Origin: Proteobacteria bacterium UBA7415 | GTDB taxonomy: Bacteria > Pseudomonadota > Gammaproteobacteria > Arenicellales > Arenicellaceae | DNA length: 40,707 nucleotides | NCBI GenBank assembly: GCA_002470515.1 | Contig: DKML01000023.1 | Coordinates: 1-40,707, forward strand | Direction of reading: 5' to 3' | Shown: piece by piece, positions 20,607 to 29,680 of the stretch | How the letters are laid out: each line of letters starts with the position of its first letter | Numbering within the stretch: the first letter of the stretch is position 1 | Program-made: the position numbers and the translations under genes | Notes under the pieces: generated by a model | Seen by the model: only the letters and a program-made list of their open reading frames with translations | What the model was told of the DNA's origin: nothing | The model's database searches: none

Positions 20607-21530
20607 CTACCCCTTGACCGATGCAGGCTTATTGCCTGTCATTTGAACAAACACATCTTGCAAGTTATCGTTCACCACCGAGACATATGTGATATCCATT
20701 TGGTGAGCTTTGAGCTGATCCAGGATTTCGACAATAGAATCCTGATCACGGTGTAATGTGATTTCCAACTCCACTCCCTCACAGCGAACTACTCGGTCTT
20801 GCAACTCGGGCGGAACGGACTTAATCGGGTCTCGAGTTTTAATAAGCAGTTTGCTGCCCAAACCTCGAGCTAACAAGTCCTCTTTGGACTCCATTGCGAT
20901 TACCTGACCTTGATCAATAATGCCGATTCGATCACACAACTCCTCGGCTTCTTCCAAGTAATGTGTTGTCAGCACAATGGTATGACCCTTACTGTGCAAC
21001 TCTTTAATGAACTTCCACATGGATTGGCGAAGCTCCACATCCACTCCCGCCGTAGGTTCGTCCAATACGAGCACTGGAGGCTTATGCACCAACGCTTGTG
21101 CAATAAGCACCCTGCGCTTCATTCCACCAGATAGCTTACGCAAGTTGGTATCGGCTTTATCCATCAGATTTAATTTGGTCAACAGTTCGTCGACCCAATC
21201 ATCGTTTTTGCGTAAACCGAAATAGCCAGACTGAAACATCAATGTTTCACGGACAGTAAAAAATGGGTCTATAACGACTTCCTGCGGCACAACACCAAGG
21301 TTGCGACGCGCTTGTCTGAAGTCTTTTCGAACATCAGCCCCAAGGACAGACAACTTGCCAGAATCAACCCTAAGCAATCCGGCCAAGGCGCTTATTAGAG
21401 TAGATTTCCCCGCACCATTTGGCCCTAGCAAACCAAAGAACTCGCCTTCTTCTATAGAAAAGCTAACGTCGTTGAGAGCCTGCAAAGAGTCGAAACGTTT
21501 ACTAACACCCTCAAGCTTAATGGCACTCAT
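20607..21530 (-). CDS. ABC transporter ATP-binding protein (YadG-like)
   Basis: This 307-residue ATPase of the NodI/YadG type energises the permease encoded next to it. Walker A GPNGAGKS is at residues 36-43, the signature LSGGMKRRVLIAQAL and Walker B VLVLDEPTAGVD follow, and the H-loop His is in LTTHYLEEAEEL. About 80 residues after the ATPase core form the extra C-terminal domain seen in this subfamily. It starts 2 bases after the mlaC stop, with its ribosome binding site inside the mlaC end, so translation is likely coupled. Confidence 0.95.
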   Translation of the reverse strand: MSAIKLEGVSKRFDSLQALNDVSFSIEEGEFFGLLGPNGAGKSTLISALAGLLRVDSGKLSVLGADVRKDFRQARRNLGVVPQEVVIDPFFTVRETLMFQSGYFGLRKNDDWVDELLTKLNLMDKADTNLRKLSGGMKRRVLIAQALVHKPPVLVLDEPTAGVDVELRQSMWKFIKELHSKGHTIVLTTHYLEEAEELCDRIGIIDQGQVIAMESKEDLLARGLGSKLLIKTRDPIKSVPPELQDRVVRCEGVELEITLHRDQDSIVEILDQLKAHQMDITYVSVVNDNLQDVFVQMTGNKPASVKG

Positions 21531-21532
21531 CT

Positions 21533-22171
21533 CTAGTTTGCGTTTTTAGATTTTAAATCCGCAATCAAACCCTCTACACCCTTTGTATCAAGCGTGTTCT
21601 TAAAGGTGGCACGGTAAGTAGAAATAAAGTTAATGCCCGCCACTTCAATATTAAACGCGCGCCATTGAGTATCGCGACGATTACTCATGTGTAAGTTTAT
21701 GCCATACGTGGCACCGGTCGCCGAAATTAGCTGAGCCTCAACAACAATACGATCACTACCTTCGGGTAGGTTTACTGGCAGATAGACAACTTTTTCATTA
21801 CCCGTATATTCTAAAAGAGCCGTTGCATAGGTTCGCATTAAAAAAACTTGAAACTCCTTAGAGAATGCTTCTACCTGAGCAGGGGTGGCGGAATTAGCGT
21901 ATGAGCCTAAAATAAGCCTCGCCATACGCGGTACATGCACTGCTGGAACAAGAGTCTCGTCAACCATCTTGTACAAAGCATCGTTGTCAGTTTTGTACAG
22001 TTCGCGGTTTTTTTGAATATTGTTTACGATCGCATTGACTGTGTTTTTAACGACATCACCTGGGGCGACCATGGCTGCAGCATTTTGAGTAGCAACCGCC
22101 GTAGCTGCAAAACTCAAGACCAACATACAACGTTTAAGAACACTGAATCGTTTCAACTTATTAATCTTCAT
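21533..22171 (-). CDS. mlaC: MlaC-family periplasmic phospholipid-binding protein
   Basis: MlaC (Ttg2D) ferries phospholipids between the outer-membrane MlaA complex and the inner-membrane MlaFEDB transporter. The 212-residue product has a signal peptide ending near NAAA and the family core, including LVPAVHVPRMARLILGSY near residue 72, FQVFLMRTYATALLEY near 107, and a terminal IEVAGINFISTYRATF. The start has an AGAGAAA upstream. It heads a coupled trio with the ABC-2 ATPase and permease. No mlaF, mlaE, mlaD or mlaB is present upstream or downstream here. Confidence 0.92.
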   Translation of the reverse strand: MKINKLKRFSVLKRCMLVLSFAATAVATQNAAAMVAPGDVVKNTVNAIVNNIQKNRELYKTDNDALYKMVDETLVPAVHVPRMARLILGSYANSATPAQVEAFSKEFQVFLMRTYATALLEYTGNEKVVYLPVNLPEGSDRIVVEAQLISATGATYGINLHMSNRRDTQWRAFNIEVAGINFISTYRATFKNTLDTKGVEGLIADLKSKNAN

Positions 22172-22394
22172 AATTTCTCTTTTAACAAATGGTTATACAC
22201 ATTAAATTTTGGGCATGCTCTGTAAAACAGACGCAGTCTGCGCCATGCTTAGGCCTCTGGCCTTGAATTATGCCAGAGTCGCCTGAACAGAAGCTGAACG
22301 TATTAGTAGCCGCTGCTCGCAAACAGGTTTCAAATACTATTTTTCGCCACTAGTTTTACGCTACTAGGTAGAGACCCCTATTTAGGGCTTTTGC

Positions 22395-22823
22395 TTACTT
22401 TTTAGTGACCTTTTCACTAACCTTTTTTGTGGCTTTTTTAGTGATTACTTTTTTAGTTGGCGTTGCCCGAACCGGTTTACTATCCCCGTCACTAACAGGT
22501 ACAGCCGCAGTCGTTGGCTTAGATGCTGTATTCTTAGCCACTTGCTCCATGTTTTCGTGCAACTGGAAAAATAACATAACCAACTCTGATACAACCCTAG
22601 CGAGTAAGCACCCCAATGCAATAAATACGAAACCTTCGATAAACCCATACAAGCTTCCAGAAAAGATACGGCCTAAGCCTTCCCATATAACCGCAACCAG
22701 CGCAGCCCAATAAACGATTTGCAAAAGTCTAGGCGTGAGCATTTCGTCAAAAAAGAGTATCTGGCGTGGTAAAGGCTGTTGAATGAATTCTTTGACGACG
22801 TCCATGTTGAGTTTGTCTTGCAT
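22395..22823 (-). CDS. DUF4282 family membrane protein
   Basis: The 142-residue product has two membrane segments (about 34-52 and 60-85) and the DUF4282 pattern: FFDEMLTPRLLQIVYW, then LLARVVSELVMLFFQLHENMEQVA. The last 35 residues are lysine- and threonine-rich, with repeated TKK/VTKK units, and would lie in the cytoplasm or periplasm as a basic tail. The function of the family is unknown. It is transcribed away from the CaCA antiporter and sits where mlaF-mlaE-mlaD would be expected in related genomes. Confidence 0.75.
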   Translation of the reverse strand: MQDKLNMDVVKEFIQQPLPRQILFFDEMLTPRLLQIVYWAALVAVIWEGLGRIFSGSLYGFIEGFVFIALGCLLARVVSELVMLFFQLHENMEQVAKNTASKPTTAAVPVSDGDSKPVRATPTKKVITKKATKKVSEKVTKK

Positions 22824-22919
22824 ATTTAGGTTCCGATCATGTTTGCTTTGTTTAGATAAGTGTATTATACCCAGTCGTTGTCGCCATAAGGCGTAAAAAC
22901 ATATTAATTAACACTAATT

Positions 22920-23876
22920 ATGATTGATTTAGCATTGCCCATAGTCGCCGTTTTATTCGGCTTTGTTGTTCTAATGAAAAGCGCTGACCTTTTAGTCGAT
23001 AACGCTGTGGAATTCGCGTTGCGCTTGGGAATTTCAACATTCTTAGTTGGCGTTATCATCATAGGTTTTGGAACCTCAGCACCAGAGATGTTCGTGTCGG
23101 CTATGGCTTCACTTGAAGGGAAAGGTAACTTAGCCGTCGGCAATGCTCTGGGTTCAAACGTTACCAACATTGGCTTAGTGTTGGGACTTGCTGCGTTTAT
23201 TAATCGTATATCTGTAAGCTCAGATACCGCGATAGCGGATATACCCGTACTCATTATCACCGGAGTGCTGGGCGCTTATTTTGTCCTGGATGGTGAACTC
23301 ACCGCTTTAGACGGTGCCATCCTGTTGATTGTTTTGGGTGGTTATCTTTTTTGGTCCGCGCAAAACGGTAAGACAACGGTCAGCGAAGAAGAAATAAATA
23401 AGCATATTCATTCTGAACGTTCGATGTCAGCTTTAATCTCTCTACTGCTCATTAGCATCTTTTTGTTACTTGTCGCTTCACGGGTCCTGGTGTTTGGCGC
23501 TGTGAGCATCGCGGAATTTTTTGGTGTGAGCGACCTAATTATTGGTTTAACCGTAGTTGCCATAGGCACAAGCCTTCCCGAACTAGCCGCCGCCATTGCC
23601 GCCGCTCGTAAAAACGCCCACGACATGATCATCGGCAACATTATTGGCTCAAACGTATTCAACATATTGGCCGTATTGGGCATAACGGGGGTCATTCAAT
23701 CAACCGCAGTTGAAACAGAAGTAATATGGAGAGACTTTCCGGTCATGTTAGGCATGACGGTCGTCATGTTACTCATTGCGTATTGCAGAAAGGGTTTCGG
23801 GCGTATTGAAGGAATTTTCTTACTAGCCATATACCTTGGTTACATCAGCTATCTTATCGCCTCCTCTACCGCCTAG
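22920..23876 (+). CDS. Calcium/sodium antiporter, CaCA family (YrbG-like)
   Basis: A 318-residue membrane exchanger with the two inverted alpha repeats of the CaCA family. Repeat one has GFGTSAPEMFVSAMAS followed by GNALGSNVTNIGLVLG. Repeat two has AIGTSLPELAAAIAA and GNIIGSNVFNILAVLG. The conserved glutamates of both repeats are present, so exchange activity is plausible. Its place just upstream of kdsD matches yrbG in Escherichia coli. Its stop overlaps the kdsD ribosome binding site, so it is in the same operon. Confidence 0.93.
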   Translation: MIDLALPIVAVLFGFVVLMKSADLLVDNAVEFALRLGISTFLVGVIIIGFGTSAPEMFVSAMASLEGKGNLAVGNALGSNVTNIGLVLGLAAFINRISVSSDTAIADIPVLIITGVLGAYFVLDGELTALDGAILLIVLGGYLFWSAQNGKTTVSEEEINKHIHSERSMSALISLLLISIFLLLVASRVLVFGAVSIAEFFGVSDLIIGLTVVAIGTSLPELAAAIAAARKNAHDMIIGNIIGSNVFNILAVLGITGVIQSTAVETEVIWRDFPVMLGMTVVMLLIAYCRKGFGRIEGIFLLAIYLGYISYLIASSTA

Positions 23877-23884
23877 GAGATTAA

Positions 23885-24871
23885 ATGCCGAAGAAAAAAC
23901 AAGATTTTCTCGCCTCAGCTCGATCAGTACTCACGATAGAAGCTGACGCCATTACGCAGCAAGTTACCGCCCTTGAAGACACCGCTAATGGCGCTGCATT
24001 TGAAGCCGCGTGCAAGCTGATGCTCGCATGCGAAGGTCGCGTTATCGTAACGGGTATGGGCAAGTCAGGGCATATTTCTAATAAGATCGCCGCGACGCTA
24101 GCAAGCACAGGCACACCATCATTTTTTGTTCACCCAGGAGAGGCGAGTCATGGCGACCTAGGCATGATCACACCCAAGGACTTGGTGTTAGCCCTATCTA
24201 ACTCCGGTGAAACGGCTGAAGTACTCACTATTGTGCCTATTATTAAGCGCATGGGAGTTAGCTTGATAGGTATAGCGAGCGCTCCTCAAAGCACGCTCGC
24301 CAAGTTGTCGGATGTGTATCTAAATGTAGGGATTTCGCAAGAGGCATGCCCAATGAATCTAGCGCCAACTGCGAGCACTACCGCCACCTTAGCCATTGGC
24401 GATGCACTAGCCATAGCCATATTGAATGCGCGAGATTTTGACGAATCTGATTTCGCACGCTCGCACCCCGGCGGGTCTCTCGGACGACGTCTATTGTTGT
24501 ATGTTGAAGATATTATGCACACGGGGGACGAACTTCCTGTAGTGAATCGAGATGCGAGCCTAACCGACGCCTTGATGGAAATGACCAGCAAGGGTTTAGG
24601 CATGACAGGTGTAATTGACGAACAAAATAATTTAGTGGGAGTTTATACCGATGGTGATCTCCGCAGGTCTCTAGAAAAGAGTCTTAGCCTAGACGGCTAC
24701 ATCGGCGAATCTATGAGCGCCTCCCCTATTACTATCGAGACAGGAGTTTTGGCCGCGGAGCTCGTTGCGCTCATGAAAACCAAACGTATCAGCGGCATAC
24801 TGGTTACAGAAAAAGGCCGATTGGTAGGCGCTATAAACATGCAAGATTTGTTAAGAGCTGGTGTTTTATAA
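23885..24871 (+). CDS. kdsD: Arabinose-5-phosphate isomerase
   Basis: KdsD turns ribulose 5-phosphate into arabinose 5-phosphate, the precursor of Kdo in lipopolysaccharide. The SIS domain (about residues 40-175) has VTGMGKSGHISNKIAATLAS and SNSGETAEV. Two CBS domains fill residues 205-328. It has a GGAGA ribosome binding site formed from the end of the previous gene. kdsC follows after 100 bases, keeping the Kdo genes together. Confidence 0.97.
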   Translation: MPKKKQDFLASARSVLTIEADAITQQVTALEDTANGAAFEAACKLMLACEGRVIVTGMGKSGHISNKIAATLASTGTPSFFVHPGEASHGDLGMITPKDLVLALSNSGETAEVLTIVPIIKRMGVSLIGIASAPQSTLAKLSDVYLNVGISQEACPMNLAPTASTTATLAIGDALAIAILNARDFDESDFARSHPGGSLGRRLLLYVEDIMHTGDELPVVNRDASLTDALMEMTSKGLGMTGVIDEQNNLVGVYTDGDLRRSLEKSLSLDGYIGESMSASPITIETGVLAAELVALMKTKRISGILVTEKGRLVGAINMQDLLRAGVL

Positions 24872-24971
24872 CTCGCATGATAAACAAAACACAGACCAGC
24901 ACTTACATAGTGCTGCCACTAAACAGTCCACACACTTCTTGAACCGTTGACAATAAGAGCAAAGCCGTAAT

Positions 24972-25535
24972 ATGAAATTCAGCGATCTCCCACCACTACC
25001 GTTCGACATCAGCGACGCGGTGTGTGACAAAGCAAAGCAAATAAAACTAGCTATTTTTGATGTAGACGGTGTTTTAACCGACGGACGCCTTTATTACGGA
25101 AAAAACGGGGAAAAACTCAAAGTCTTTCATGCACTAGACGGTCACGGGTTAAAAATGCTGCAACAAGCAGGCATTCAGGTTGCCATAATTACGGCACGCA
25201 AATCTCAAGCTCTAGCAACAAGATTGCAAGACCTTAATATTGCTCACGTGTATATGGGCGCTCAAGATAAGGTTGCTGTCTTCGAAGAGCTCATCCATAA
25301 GCTTGGCCTCAAAGAGGCTGAGTGTGCTTTTACAGGCGACGATGTAATTGATCTTGGAGTGATGCAGCGTTGTGGCCTAACGTTTTCGGTGGATAACGGC
25401 CATTTTGTAGTCAAGCATGTTGCCGATTGGGTTTCGCCGTTGCGCGGCGGCCTTGGCGCGGTGCGCTCGGTCTGCGACATCCTGTTGTACTGTAACGCTG
25501 TTTATCCAGTAGACTCAACATCTACGCAGCAATAA
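24972..25535 (+). CDS. kdsC: 3-deoxy-D-manno-octulosonate 8-phosphate phosphatase
   Basis: This HAD-family phosphatase releases Kdo from Kdo 8-phosphate. The catalytic aspartates are in FDVDGVLTDG (Asp30 and Asp32), the second motif is AIITARKS, and the last is TGDDVIDLGVM. At 187 residues it is the usual cap-less tetrameric type. It stands between kdsD and the LPS-export genes, so Kdo supply and LPS transport share one locus. Confidence 0.97.
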   Translation: MKFSDLPPLPFDISDAVCDKAKQIKLAIFDVDGVLTDGRLYYGKNGEKLKVFHALDGHGLKMLQQAGIQVAIITARKSQALATRLQDLNIAHVYMGAQDKVAVFEELIHKLGLKEAECAFTGDDVIDLGVMQRCGLTFSVDNGHFVVKHVADWVSPLRGGLGAVRSVCDILLYCNAVYPVDSTSTQQ

Positions 25536-25645
25536 CTAATTAATTACGCTAATGGTTAGTCAAACAATGTTTCTCAACCCATCTAGAATTGTGATCAACA
25601 CAGTGTGGCTCGTGGCTATTAAGCTGGGGTTAAGTTGAGTCAATT

Positions 25646-26098
25646 ATGATTAAGCAATTAGAAAACGTATTGTATATCTCAATTCTTGGCTTAGTCGGGC
25701 TGTTTGGCTTGTCATTACAGGACTCTTTAGTTGATGACCCACAAGAAATTAGAGATTTTAATAGTCGGCACGATCCTGACTATTACATTGAGAATTTCAC
25801 CGCTACGGGCTTAGATAAAAATGGTGATCGCAAGTTTGTGATAGAAGCTGAGAGAATGGCACACTTTCCAGATGACGATACCGCTTTACTAGATTCGCCG
25901 CATGTAATTGAGTACCGCAAAGGCTACGCGCCTAGACACACCTATGCAGATTCGGGTTGGATGTCGTCTTCAGGAGACGAAATATTGCTTACCGGCAGTG
26001 TACGCATCGTAATCGAGGCTGATGACGAAAGTCCTGGTGGAGAAATGCGCGCAAAGAAAATGCGTATCTTGCTAGACAAGGACACGAAACTGTTCTAA
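25646..26098 (+). CDS. lptC: LPS export protein LptC
   Basis: LptC is anchored in the inner membrane by one N-terminal helix (residues about 8-26) and passes LPS from LptB2FG to LptA through its periplasmic beta-jellyroll. The product is 150 residues, at the short end for the family. It has the typical IENFTATGLDKNGDRKFVIEA and later LLTGSVRIV stretches. It lies 110 bases after kdsC, a wider gap than in Escherichia coli, where these genes nearly overlap. Confidence 0.88.
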   Translation: MIKQLENVLYISILGLVGLFGLSLQDSLVDDPQEIRDFNSRHDPDYYIENFTATGLDKNGDRKFVIEAERMAHFPDDDTALLDSPHVIEYRKGYAPRHTYADSGWMSSSGDEILLTGSVRIVIEADDESPGGEMRAKKMRILLDKDTKLF

Positions 26099-26231
26099 CT
26101 TTTTCTAGCCTTGTTTGAGAATAAGTAAGTTTGAAATTTGGCCAGCCAACACTGTGCTATATTTCTCGCAATTAAACAGCTGTAATGATTATCGAGACAT
26201 TGATAGACCAGAACAGAGAACTAATAAATTT

Positions 26232-27107
26232 ATGCCACAGTCAACGTTTGTCCCACAGTTCACTTTTAGCACCCGTTTTCAGTGTGCAGGAAGTCATCCA
26301 AGTTACCGTATTGCGAAGCACCTAACAGGAGCCCTAATAACAGTATTACTTGCTGTGTTTCTGGTGAGCTTAAACACAGCATGGGCGCTTACTTCTGATC
26401 GCGACCAACCCGCAGACATAGAAGCGGATGACATTGAGTTCGATTTAAAGAAAGGCACCCGTATTTTTACCAACAATGTCCTTGTAGTTCAGGGTACCTT
26501 GCGAATCAAAGCCGACAAGTTAGAAGCACGGTACGCTGACGGTGAGCTTCAAAATGTCAAAGCTTGGGGCTCGTTCGCCCGCTTTAAGCAACGTCCAGAT
26601 GACAAGCCAAATGATGTTGAAGGGTGGGCAAACAAAATAGTCGTCAATCAGAAAACAAACATGCTAACCCTCACCGGACAAGCGGCTCTGCGACAAGGCG
26701 GAGATACTGTTCGCGGTGACGAAATTATTTACAATATGTCGACTGACACTCTAAAGGTTAGAGGTGGAGCGGCCGTTGGGGTTTCAAATAACCCCAACTC
26801 TACCGTTAAAGCCGACCCTAATAAAAAGTTGGAGGACCCGTTCAAGAAGCCTCCACCAAGCGCCGATAAATTACCTGAGTCTGCCATCTCTGCTACTAGG
26901 AATGTACAGCAAGAAGCAAGCGATGACGTTACTGCGCCTGAACCAACAAGAACCGGTCGATCACGCCTTATTATTCAGCCTAAAAAGACCCAAAGCGAAG
27001 AGCCAACAAAAACCAAAAAAAATCAAAAGGCCAAGAAGACCAAAGATAATGAGTCTGAAGATGAGTCAAGCGATGAGCCTACTGAAAGCACGAGTGATGA
27101 AAATTAA
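26232..27107 (+). CDS. lptA: LPS transport periplasmic protein LptA
   Basis: LptA forms the periplasmic bridge for LPS. From the ATG at 26232 the signal peptide has an unusually long N-region before the hydrophobic stretch ending TAWA. The OstA-type core runs from DQPADIEADDIEFDLKKG to YNMSTDTLKVRGG. After this come about 110 residues of Pro-, Lys-, Glu- and Ser-rich low-complexity sequence that normal LptA proteins lack. The open frame also extends upstream to a TTG at 26115, which I reject as a start because it lengthens the leader further. lptB follows. Confidence 0.9.
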   Translation: MPQSTFVPQFTFSTRFQCAGSHPSYRIAKHLTGALITVLLAVFLVSLNTAWALTSDRDQPADIEADDIEFDLKKGTRIFTNNVLVVQGTLRIKADKLEARYADGELQNVKAWGSFARFKQRPDDKPNDVEGWANKIVVNQKTNMLTLTGQAALRQGGDTVRGDEIIYNMSTDTLKVRGGAAVGVSNNPNSTVKADPNKKLEDPFKKPPPSADKLPESAISATRNVQQEASDDVTAPEPTRTGRSRLIIQPKKTQSEEPTKTKKNQKAKKTKDNESEDESSDEPTESTSDEN

Positions 27108-27145
27108 ATGCGTGCATATATAACCATCGAATTCGAAACCGTCTT

Positions 27146-27871
27146 ATGAGCATTTTGGAAACAAAGGACTTGTGTAAAAGCTATCGTGGCTTGCAGGTCG
27201 TTAAGAACATCAACATCGCGGTTGAAAGCGGCCAAGTGGTGGGCTTACTGGGTCCCAATGGCGCGGGCAAAACAACAAGCTTTTATATGGTTGTAGGTTT
27301 AGTTCGCAGTGACAGTGGGCGAATTCTGCTCAACGGCAAAGACATTAGCAGTTTGCCAATGCATTCTCGGGCGAAGCTCGGTATTGGCTATCTTCCGCAG
27401 GAACCATCAATCTTCCGAAAACTCACCGTGGAAGAGAACATAATGGCGGTATTGGAGGCGGATAAAAGCTTAGAACCACAAGAACGACACCATCGGGTAG
27501 AACAATTACTTGAAGAGTTTAATATTGGCCACAAACGCAAAACACTTGGCATCTCGCTATCGGGCGGAGAACGTCGTCGAGCCGAAATAGCTAGGGCGAT
27601 TGCACTCAAACCGTACTTTATTTTGTTAGATGAACCTTTTGCAGGCATCGATCCCATTTCTGTTGGAGACATACAGCAAATCATTGATTACTTACGAAGC
27701 ACCGGCATTGGTATCATAATCACCGATCACAACGTAAGGGAAACTCTTGATATATGTGATCACTCTTACATCTTGACCGAGGGTCGTGTCTTAACTCAGG
27801 GAACAGCACGAGACATCCTTAATCACCAAGGTGTTCGAGACGTGTATTTGGGTTCAAAGTTTAAGATTTAG
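27146..27871 (+). CDS. lptB: LPS export ABC transporter ATP-binding protein LptB
   Basis: LptB powers extraction of LPS from the inner membrane with LptF and LptG, which are not in the window. Walker A GPNGAGKT is at 36-43, the signature SLSGGERRR near 138-145, and Walker B FILLDEPFAGIDP near 158-170. The H-loop is IIITDHNVRETLD. At 241 residues it matches LptB exactly in size and in the downstream link to rpoN. Confidence 0.98.
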   Translation: MSILETKDLCKSYRGLQVVKNINIAVESGQVVGLLGPNGAGKTTSFYMVVGLVRSDSGRILLNGKDISSLPMHSRAKLGIGYLPQEPSIFRKLTVEENIMAVLEADKSLEPQERHHRVEQLLEEFNIGHKRKTLGISLSGGERRRAEIARAIALKPYFILLDEPFAGIDPISVGDIQQIIDYLRSTGIGIIITDHNVRETLDICDHSYILTEGRVLTQGTARDILNHQGVRDVYLGSKFKI

Positions 27872-27979
27872 CAATTCATGAGCAACGTCCACGCCTTTGC
27901 GTTTTCGCTAAGGGTGGTACTATTTGGTACCTTAAACTAATTCTTTACGTGACTTATTGTCGTGATCTATTAACCCCAC

Positions 27980-29482
27980 ATGAAGCAAGCCCTTCAGTTA
28001 AAGACCTCGCAACAACAGAAGCTTACGCCGCAAATGCAGCAGTCATTGCGGATTCTGCAGCTGGGTTCGCAAGAACTCGCCGAAGAAGTACAGACTGAAC
28101 TAGATGACAATCCTTTGCTTGAGGAACTAGAACAAAGCTTCGATGATCCCGATCCAACACTGGCTGCACACGAATCTGAAAGACAACTAACACAAAATCA
28201 AAGTCTCGCTGATCAAGATTACGCCGGTGATTTACGCAATGATCACGACATCGATAACACTGGCAGCACAGAGTTTGAGCCTCACTGGGAAGAAATACTG
28301 AGCTCTGGCCAGGAAACAAATTCGAACTCAAACAATAGCAGTATTAATGGTGAATACAATGACGCAACCCATAACCTCAGCACTAGCGAGTCATTAGTAT
28401 CCCACCTGTTCTGGCAAATCAGAATGACTACACTGAGTGAGCGCGACGTGGATATAGCCAGAACAATATTACACAGCCTAGATGAAGAAGGTTATCTCAA
28501 ATCAAGCCCCCAGCTTCTATTGCAGAACTTTGACCCTGTGCTCGACGTTCAAGAAGACGAGATTGCGGCTGTATTGAGTATGGTTAAAACACTCGAACCT
28601 ATAGGTGTTGGCGCCCGCAGCTTATCCGAGCGACTATGTATATTGCTACGACACAAATATGAAGCGCACTCTCACCTGGACCTAGCATGTACCCTATGCA
28701 CTAACCATTTGGACCTTCTAGCAAGGAAGAATATGTCCGAACTGCGTGCAAAACTCGGCTGTAGCCAGGCTAATTTAGAAAGTGCTATTGATCTCATTAC
28801 CTCTATTTCGCCACGAGTTACATCGAACTTCGGGGATCTCAACAAGCATCAGATAACACCAGACCTAATTGTAAAGAAACACTCACCCTCAAACATGTGG
28901 CGCGTTAGCGTAAATCCAATCAACCAACATCGGCTTAAAGTAAACCAAGAATATGCTGCGCTTCTAGACACAGCACTAGATGACTCAAGCAGCGAATTTA
29001 TCCGTGACAAACTTCAACAAGCGAAGTCCTTTATAAAGAATTTAATGAGTCGCTACGATACTTTACAACTGGTTGGACAAACAATCGTAGAACGCCAGAG
29101 TGACTTTTTTGAATCGGGTGAGCTTGGACTAAAAGCCATGGTACTTAGTGATATCGCAGGGGCGCTTGACCTGCATGAGTCAACCATCTCAAGAGCAACC
29201 GCGGGCAAGTATTTACAATGCCCAGCAGGTGTATTCGAACTAAAGTATTTTTTTTCCACAGCTCTTGGCAATGACGAGGGCGAGGGCGCCAGCGCGACAG
29301 CCGTTCGTTCTTTGATTAAACGAATCATCGATGGCGAAGATAAAGCGAAGCCCCTGAGTGACAATAAAATTATGAATGTGCTGGTGGCACAAAATCACCA
29401 AATTGCTCGCCGTACTGTTGCCAAGTATCGTGAAAGCCTTAATATTCCAGCTGCTAGCCAGCGGAAATCCATCGGCAGATGA
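27980..29482 (+). CDS. rpoN: RNA polymerase sigma-54 factor
   Basis: Sigma-54 directs polymerase to -24/-12 promoters that need an activator ATPase. The N-terminal activator-interacting region (QQQKLTPQMQQSLRILQLG, then DNPLLEE) is followed by an acidic spacer with Asn/Ser runs at about residues 60-130. The core-binding domain comes next, then the helix-turn-helix segment DLHESTISRATAGKYLQCP. The RpoN box ARRTVAKYRE is near residue 476. At 500 residues the length is normal. The neighbours (lptB upstream, hpf and PTS genes downstream) are the classic set. Confidence 0.98.
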   Translation: MKQALQLKTSQQQKLTPQMQQSLRILQLGSQELAEEVQTELDDNPLLEELEQSFDDPDPTLAAHESERQLTQNQSLADQDYAGDLRNDHDIDNTGSTEFEPHWEEILSSGQETNSNSNNSSINGEYNDATHNLSTSESLVSHLFWQIRMTTLSERDVDIARTILHSLDEEGYLKSSPQLLLQNFDPVLDVQEDEIAAVLSMVKTLEPIGVGARSLSERLCILLRHKYEAHSHLDLACTLCTNHLDLLARKNMSELRAKLGCSQANLESAIDLITSISPRVTSNFGDLNKHQITPDLIVKKHSPSNMWRVSVNPINQHRLKVNQEYAALLDTALDDSSSEFIRDKLQQAKSFIKNLMSRYDTLQLVGQTIVERQSDFFESGELGLKAMVLSDIAGALDLHESTISRATAGKYLQCPAGVFELKYFFSTALGNDEGEGASATAVRSLIKRIIDGEDKAKPLSDNKIMNVLVAQNHQIARRTVAKYRESLNIPAASQRKSIGR

Positions 29483-29499
29483 CCAAATTGGAATGCTAA

Positions 29500-29527
29500 T
29501 TGACGAACGCGAATTTTGAGTTACTAT
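29500..29527 (+). promoter_or_regulatory. Candidate sigma-70 promoter upstream of hpf
   Basis: TTGACG at 29500-29505 and TACTAT at 29522-29527 are 16 bases apart. The -35 box is good and the -10 box is fair. It would give hpf and the PTS genes a start independent of rpoN with a leader of roughly 390 bases. This is a pattern match only. Confidence 0.3.
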
Positions 29528-29659
29528 AAAGGTATGAGCTAACAGTCAATGCAGAGTCCTAGTAACAGGGTCTAAACGCTCTACGCACGGACGATATGCA
29601 CGCTCTTAGAGTCATAGTTTAATTGCTTACATATAACAAGCACCTAAGAAGAGAAGCCA

Positions 29660-29680
29660 GCTGGGCACAGAGAACCCAGC
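29660..29680 (+). other. GC-rich hairpin in the hpf leader
   Basis: GCTGGG (29660-29665) pairs perfectly with CCCAGC (29675-29680) across a 9-nt loop, followed by A6. There is no T run on either strand after the stem, so it is not a standard terminator. It may be a structure in the leader RNA. Confidence 0.35.

Noticed and set aside
22356..22394. CCCTA/TAGGG hairpin just after the DUF4282 gene as its terminator
   Set aside because: On the gene's own strand no T run follows the stem; the short T run lies on the other strand, where no gene ends.
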